A stretch of DNA of 27,843 bases from Pseudomonadota bacterium (GTDB lineage: Bacteria > Pseudomonadota > Gammaproteobacteria > Pseudomonadales > Oleiphilaceae), in NCBI GenBank assembly GCA_023430625.1, contig JAEZAA010000250.1, positions 1 to 27,843 on the forward strand, read 5' to 3'. This document shows positions 23,790 to 27,843 of this stretch, piece after piece; the first letter of the stretch is position 1, and each line of letters opens with the position of its first letter. The notes beneath the pieces are model-generated. The model made no database searches. It was not told where the DNA came from and saw only the letters and a list, made by a program, of their open reading frames with translations. A program made the translations under genes and the position numbers.

Positions 23790-24953
23790 ATGGCCTGGAA
23801 TGAACCGGGTGGAAATCGTAATAATCAAGACCCCTGGGGGGGTGGAAACAGAGGCCGCAAGGATGGCCCACCCGATCTGGATGAGGCGATCAAAAAGGGT
23901 TTGGATAAATTAAACCGTTTGTTCGGCGGCAAAGCCTCTGGTGGAAGCGGATCCTCATCAGGCGGTGGCGGTGTTTTCGCGTTGATTGCGATCGTCCTGT
24001 TGCTCTTCCTCGGCTTTAATTCCGTCTATACCGTGGACGAGCGGGAGCAGGCGCTGGTCTTGCGGTTTGGCAAATATCTCGAAACCAACGGGCCGGGTCT
24101 TCACTTCAAGATTCCGCTGGTGGATCGCACCGAAATTCGGGAAGTCACCAACGTCCGGACCAAAGTGACCTCAGGGAAAATGTTGACTGAGGACGAGAAC
24201 ATCGTCGAGATCGACCTGACCGTGCAGTATGTCATCAACGATCTGCACAACTTTCTGATGGATGTGCGTGATCCCGAGACGCTGCTGGACTATGCCATCG
24301 ACAGTACATTGCGGCATGAGGTGGGTGGATCGGAGATGGACCAAGTCCTGACTGAGGGCCGTTCCGTGCTGGCGGTCAAGGTCCAGGAGCGCTTGCAGCG
24401 TTACCTGGATGACTACGATGCCGGTTTGATGGTCCAGCAGGTCAACATCAACGAAGCCCAGCCTCCGCGTGAAGTTCGTGCGGCGTTCGATGACGTGCAA
24501 CGGGCGAAGGAAGATGAACGTCGCGTGGTGGAAGGTGCAGAGGCGTACCGCAATAAAGTACTGCCGGAGGCACGCGGTCGTGCGCAACGGATGATTGAAG
24601 AATCCAGCGCGTATAAGGAAGAAGTGGTGGCCAGAGCCGAGGGTGAAACCTCGCGTTTCCTTGCCCAATTGGCTGCATTTGAAAAAGCGCCGGATGTCAC
24701 CCGGGAGCGGATCTATATTTCTACCATGGAAAATGTATTGTCCAAGACCAACAAGGTGCTGGTGGATGTGAGTCAGGGCAACAACATGATGCTGTTGCCG
24801 CTGGATCGCATGGCTGCCGCCGGCGCGGCGCTGGCTCGTGATCCGGCGCCCGAAACGGGCATGACATCACAGGACCTCGATAGCCGGATCAGCCAGCTAA
24901 TCGAGGAGTCCTTGAGTCGTCAAGCCAACAGCCAGAATCGTCGGGGGCGCTAA
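23790..24953 (+). CDS. hflK: FtsH regulator HflK
   Basis: HflK with HflC forms a membrane-anchored SPFH/prohibitin cage around the FtsH protease. The 387-residue protein has a Gly/Asn/Asp-rich cytoplasmic N-terminus (about 1-65, with GGGNRGRKDGPPDLDEAI), one membrane segment (about 68-86, VFALIAIVLLLFLGF), then the SPFH domain (VDEREQALVLRFGKYLETNGPGLHFKIP) and a long helical coiled region (about 230-320). The C-terminus is periplasmic. I chose the ATG at 23790, preceded by GGAGAAGAG; a TTG five codons upstream is less likely. hflC starts 3 bases after the stop, so the two are coupled. Confidence 0.96.
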   Translation: MAWNEPGGNRNNQDPWGGGNRGRKDGPPDLDEAIKKGLDKLNRLFGGKASGGSGSSSGGGGVFALIAIVLLLFLGFNSVYTVDEREQALVLRFGKYLETNGPGLHFKIPLVDRTEIREVTNVRTKVTSGKMLTEDENIVEIDLTVQYVINDLHNFLMDVRDPETLLDYAIDSTLRHEVGGSEMDQVLTEGRSVLAVKVQERLQRYLDDYDAGLMVQQVNINEAQPPREVRAAFDDVQRAKEDERRVVEGAEAYRNKVLPEARGRAQRMIEESSAYKEEVVARAEGETSRFLAQLAAFEKAPDVTRERIYISTMENVLSKTNKVLVDVSQGNNMMLLPLDRMAAAGAALARDPAPETGMTSQDLDSRISQLIEESLSRQANSQNRRGR

Positions 24954-24956
24954 TTC

Positions 24957-25859
24957 ATGAGCACTAAGTCAGTCTTTGGAATTGCCGCCATCCTGCTCAT
25001 TCTGCTGGTGGCGTCTAAATCGATTTATATTGTGAGCGAGTGGGAGCGTGCTGTCCTGTTGCGCTTCGGCGAGCAAATCGAAACCGATATCGGCGCCGGT
25101 ATGCACGTCAAGGTGCCGTTCATGGACAAGGTGAAGAAGTTCGATGTTCGCGTCCTGACCCTGGATTCACCGACCCGCCGTTACCTCACGGTGGATAAGA
25201 AGCCTCTGGAAGTGGATTCCTACGCTGCCTGGCGCATTGCCGATGTGGGCCGTTTCTATCGTGCGACCTCCGGTGATGAGGCGCGGGCTATTTCGCTTCT
25301 GAGCGCCCGGATCGACAATGGCCTGCGCGATCAGTTCGGTCAGCGCACCCAGCACGAGGTGATTTCCGGTGAGCGGGACACCCTGATGCATGAACTGACC
25401 GAGCGGCTGGACAAGCGTACCCTGAGCGAATTCGGTATCCATCTGCTGGATATCCGGGTGAAAGCGATTGAGCTGCCGGTGGATGTGAGCTCTTCGGTGT
25501 TCGAGCGGATGAAGGCGGAGCGCGCCAAGGAAGCCCAGGACCACCGTTCCCGCGGTAACGAATTGGCGGAAGGTATTCGTGCCGACGCCGACCGGCAGAA
25601 GTCTGTCATCGTGGCCGAAGCATTCCGGGAGGCTGAGCGGACCCGCGGTGAGGGTGATGCCATTGCCTCCCAGATCTATGCGGACGCCTATACCAGAAAC
25701 GCCGGCTTTTACGAGTTTTATCGCAGTATGCAGGCGTACGAAAGCACCTTCTCCAGCAAGGGTGACATGATGGTGATCGACGCCGAAAGCCAGTTCCTGC
25801 GCTATATGAAGGACCCTCAACAGCCGCAGGCGCGGCGTGGAGCCCAAGCTCCCCGCTAA
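24957..25859 (+). CDS. hflC: FtsH regulator HflC
   Basis: HflC is the partner of HflK in the FtsH-controlling membrane complex. The 300-residue protein begins with a membrane segment (about 5-26, GIAAILLILLVASKSIYIV), followed by the SPFH domain (SEWERAVLLRFGEQIET, GMHVKVPFMDKVKKFD). A long charged helix comes next (ERMKAERAKEAQDHRSRGNELAEGI-like region, about 183-235) and the C-terminal hydrophobic stretch near SKGDMMVI. Length is somewhat below E. coli HflC (334). It has a Gln/Arg/Pro-rich tail. A large hairpin and a strong intrinsic terminator follow in the hisZ gap, so this is probably the end of the hfl transcript. Confidence 0.96.
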   Translation: MSTKSVFGIAAILLILLVASKSIYIVSEWERAVLLRFGEQIETDIGAGMHVKVPFMDKVKKFDVRVLTLDSPTRRYLTVDKKPLEVDSYAAWRIADVGRFYRATSGDEARAISLLSARIDNGLRDQFGQRTQHEVISGERDTLMHELTERLDKRTLSEFGIHLLDIRVKAIELPVDVSSSVFERMKAERAKEAQDHRSRGNELAEGIRADADRQKSVIVAEAFREAERTRGEGDAIASQIYADAYTRNAGFYEFYRSMQAYESTFSSKGDMMVIDAESQFLRYMKDPQQPQARRGAQAPR

Positions 25860-25874
25860 CTCCTCGGGACAAAG

Positions 25875-25910
25875 CCGGACTTCGGCGCTGTGCAGGCGCC
25901 GGAAGTCTGG
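25875..25910 (+). other. Long stem-loop after hflC
   Basis: Bases 25875-25888 pair with 25896-25910 through about 14 pairs, with one G-U pair and one bulged C, around a 7-base loop. It begins 15 bases after the hflC stop and precedes the intrinsic terminator by 11 bases. It may protect the mRNA 3' end. Its right arm runs into a TGGTAGAAT extended -10-like sequence (25908-25916). Confidence 0.6.
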
Positions 25911-25921
25911 TAGAATGTGCG

Positions 25922-25946
25922 AACCGGGCCAGATCCCGGTTTTTTT
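25922..25946 (+). terminator. Intrinsic terminator of the hfl operon
   Basis: AACCGGG (25922-25928) pairs with CCCGGTT (25935-25941) over a 6-base loop; an unbroken run of seven T spans 25940-25946. This is the clearest terminator in the right half of the window. Confidence 0.88.
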
Positions 25947-25962
25947 GCGGCGTCTAACTGGG

Positions 25963-26055
25963 TAGAATTGCGTCTTTCGCCCCGACCTGTGCCGCCTTTG
26001 GTGTGATCGGCGAGATCCCGGCGACTGGGATACTGCGATTCCCCTGTAGAGGGGA
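25963..26055 (+). promoter_or_regulatory. Putative hisZ promoter and structured leader
   Basis: TAGAAT at 25963-25968 could be a -10 box (no good -35; the region 17 bases upstream is the terminator T run). The leader would be about 140 bases and holds two hairpins: ATCCC/GGGAT (26015-26019 with 26027-26031) and TCCCCT/AGGGGA (26040-26045 with 26050-26055). I saw no His-codon run, so a classical histidine attenuator is not supported. Confidence 0.3.
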
Positions 26056-26116
26056 TGTTGGCGGCGCCGGAATGTGGCCTGGGCAGATCCGGGTCCCCTG
26101 ACTGACAGGAAAGAAC

Positions 26117-27301
26117 ATGTCCGTTTCTGATCGCTGGCTTCTGCCCGATGGTGTCGAAGAGTTACTGCCGCCACAGGCTGCTGTCATTGAAAATGGCCGG
26201 CGGCAATTGATTGATCTGTATCAGCGTTGGGGCTACGAGTTGGTCATGCCGCCGCTGATCGAGTATTTGGACTCGCTGCTGACCGGGGCAGGCAACGATC
26301 TGGATTTGCAGACGTTCAAGATCACCGATCAACTGACCGGTCGGCTGATGGGCGTGCGTGCCGACATGACTCCCCAGGCCGCGCGTATCGATGCGCGAGC
26401 AGCCAAGGGCCAGGGCGTGCGCCGTCTCTGTTATATCGGCAGCGTGCTCCATACGGTGCCCGCGAATATGTTGACCTCGCGCAGCCCGATCCAGGCTGGC
26501 TGTGAGCTGTTCGGACAGGCTGATGTCTCCGCGGATATCGAAGTCATTTCGCTGATGCTGGAGTCTCTGCAGGCTGCGGGCCTGACCAGGCTCCATGTGG
26601 ATCTGGCCCATGTCACGATTTATCGCGAGTTAATCCGCCGTGCGAATCTTTCGGCCGAAGCCGAGCGTCGCTTGTTCGACGCGCTGAAGCGCAAATCCAT
26701 TCCCGATATCGACGATCTGATCGCCACCCATGTGGCGGATCCGGACATGGCGGCAATGCTGCGGCAGTTGCCACGCCTGGCGGGCGGGCGAGACACGCTG
26801 CAGAAGGCCCGCGTTGCATTCGGCGCGGCCGGTGCAGCCTTGTTGGCGGGATTGGACACGATGGAACACGTCGCACAAGCGCTGGCACAGCGGTTCCCTC
26901 AGGTGGAGTTCAATTTCGATTTCTGTGAGCTGCGTGGGTATAACTATCACACGGGCCTGGTGTTTGCTGCCTACGTGGCGGGTTACGGGCAGGCTGTGGC
27001 GCAGGGCGGACGTTACGATGGTGCCGGTGCTGTATTCGGCGAGTCGCGCCCGGCGACGGGCTTCAGTCTGGACGTGAAGGCGTTGTACCGGGTGGGGCAA
27101 ATGGCGGCGCCAGCGGCACCTAAGGCGATACTGGCGCCTGCGGATAACGATGCAGGGCTCTGGCAACAGGTTCGCGAGCTTCGGCTGGCGGAAACCGTGA
27201 TTCAATTACTTCCGGGACAAACCCGGGATGAGCTGCGTGATCGCTGCGATCGCGAGCTGGTAAAAGTGGACGGTGCCTGGCGCGTACAGGCCATGAGTTA
27301 A
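26117..27301 (+). CDS. hisZ: ATP phosphoribosyltransferase regulatory subunit HisZ
   Basis: HisZ is a histidyl-tRNA-synthetase paralogue that joins the short form of HisG to make an active, histidine-regulated ATP phosphoribosyltransferase, the first step of histidine synthesis. The 394-residue protein begins with WLLPDGVEELLPPQAAVIE, and has the synthetase-like core RADMTPQAARID, the ELRGYNYHTGLVFAAYV segment and GGRYDGAGAVFG. It lacks the anticodon-binding domain of true HisS. Length fits HisZ (about 390). Upstream GACAGGAAAGAAC provides AGGA. Its position between hflC and purA is that of Pseudomonas. purA follows after 64 bases, probably co-transcribed. Presence of HisZ implies a short HisG elsewhere in the genome. 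Confidence 0.96.
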   Translation: MSVSDRWLLPDGVEELLPPQAAVIENGRRQLIDLYQRWGYELVMPPLIEYLDSLLTGAGNDLDLQTFKITDQLTGRLMGVRADMTPQAARIDARAAKGQGVRRLCYIGSVLHTVPANMLTSRSPIQAGCELFGQADVSADIEVISLMLESLQAAGLTRLHVDLAHVTIYRELIRRANLSAEAERRLFDALKRKSIPDIDDLIATHVADPDMAAMLRQLPRLAGGRDTLQKARVAFGAAGAALLAGLDTMEHVAQALAQRFPQVEFNFDFCELRGYNYHTGLVFAAYVAGYGQAVAQGGRYDGAGAVFGESRPATGFSLDVKALYRVGQMAAPAAPKAILAPADNDAGLWQQVRELRLAETVIQLLPGQTRDELRDRCDRELVKVDGAWRVQAMS

Positions 27302-27365
27302 AATGCTGGTTCCCTGGTGGGCCAGTGAGTGGATTATCTTTCAGAACAGGCACTAGAGCATAAAG

Positions 27366-27843
27366 ATGGGCAAGAACGTCGTCGTTTTGGGCACCCAATG
27401 GGGTGACGAGGGAAAGGGCAAGATCGTTGATCTGCTGACCGAGCAGGTTGGTATGGTCGTGCGCTTCCAGGGAGGACACAACGCAGGTCATACGCTGGTC
27501 ATCGACGGCCAGAAGACGGTGCTGCACCTGATTCCTTCAGGCATCCTGCGGAACAACGTCACCTGCGTCATCGGGAATGGCGTGGTGTTGGCGCCCGATG
27601 CGTTGCTGAAAGAAATTCGTCAGCTTGAAGAGAAGGGTGTTCCCGTGCGGGACCGCCTGCTTCTGAGCGGCGCCTGTCCATTGATTCTGCCTTACCACCA
27701 GGCGCTGGATCTGGCCCGTGAGGCTGCCCGGGGCGAAGCCAAGATCGGGACGACCGGTCGTGGCATCGGGCCGGCCTATGAAGACAAGGTGGCGCGTCGT
27801 GGCTTGCGCCTGATCGATTTGGCAAGTCCGCGTGAGTTTGCCG
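27366..27843 (+). CDS. purA: Adenylosuccinate synthetase PurA, 3' end missing
   Basis: PurA joins IMP and aspartate with GTP to give adenylosuccinate, the first committed step to AMP. From the ATG at 27366 the frame is open to the window edge (159 codons seen, of about 430 in the family). Visible motifs are the GTP loop WGDEGKGKIVD (with the catalytic Asp of GDEGKGK), GGHNAGHT, the IMP-binding stretch HLIPSGIL and TTGRGIGPAYEDKVAR. The ribosome site is weak (AGAGC about 9 bases upstream). The 64-base gap after hisZ shows no terminator. Confidence 0.97.
   Translation, partial: MGKNVVVLGTQWGDEGKGKIVDLLTEQVGMVVRFQGGHNAGHTLVIDGQKTVLHLIPSGILRNNVTCVIGNGVVLAPDALLKEIRQLEEKGVPVRDRLLLSGACPLILPYHQALDLAREAARGEAKIGTTGRGIGPAYEDKVARRGLRLIDLASPREFA

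Noticed and set aside
1..27843. Mobile element, prophage, CRISPR, tRNA or defence cluster
   Set aside because: All long frames are accounted for by housekeeping genes in a conserved order, no gap is above about 270 bases, and I saw no transposase, integrase, regular repeat-spacer array or tRNA-like fold.

Overview
The window is ordinary chromosomal backbone of a moderately GC-rich gammaproteobacterium, probably a marine relative of Pseudomonas (Marinobacter/Hahella-like). The order serB - fimX - PilZ-like gene - psd - rhdA - motA - motB - rsgA - orn - queG - nnr - tsaE - amiB - mutL - miaA - hfq - hflX - hflK - hflC - hisZ - purA is, from memory, the order around PA4960 to PA4938 in P. aeruginosa. 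The main difference is a three-gene block, epmB-efp-epmA, between the PilZ-like gene and psd. Genus placement is inference from gene order and protein resemblance, not from a search.

Left part (1-5258): the 3' part of serB converges on a minus-strand fimX-like gene (degenerate REC-PAS-GGDEF-EAL). Upstream of fimX on the same strand is a 604-residue protein with a PilZ-like barrel. Both look like cyclic-di-GMP signalling proteins of the type IV pilus/motility kind, with eroded catalytic or binding motifs.

EF-P block (5493-8183): epmB (lysine 2,3-aminomutase) is divergent from efp, and epmA (the ligase that puts beta-lysine on EF-P Lys34) follows efp. The efp frame is complete in length and sequence except for one in-frame TAG at codon 109. 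This is the most notable anomaly in the window. TAG ends at least five intact neighbours, so recoding of TAG is not a natural explanation. A sequencing error, a recent nonsense mutation or suppression are the options.

Middle (8180-15078): psd and rhdA (minus, overlapping ATGA), motA-motB (plus), rsgA (minus) divergent from orn (plus), and queG (minus).

Right part (15193-27843): a long plus-strand run of nnr, tsaE, amiB, mutL, miaA, hfq, hflX, hflK, hflC, hisZ and the 5' part of purA. It covers metabolite repair, tRNA modification (t6A, i6A), cell division amidase, mismatch repair, RNA chaperone, ribosome rescue GTPase, FtsH regulation, histidine and purine synthesis.

No gap between genes exceeds 300 bases; the longest is about 270. 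I saw no tRNA, rRNA, CRISPR array, insertion sequence, prophage or integron. Apart from the efp stop and several hairpins and short repeats between genes, I found nothing that looks like an undescribed system.
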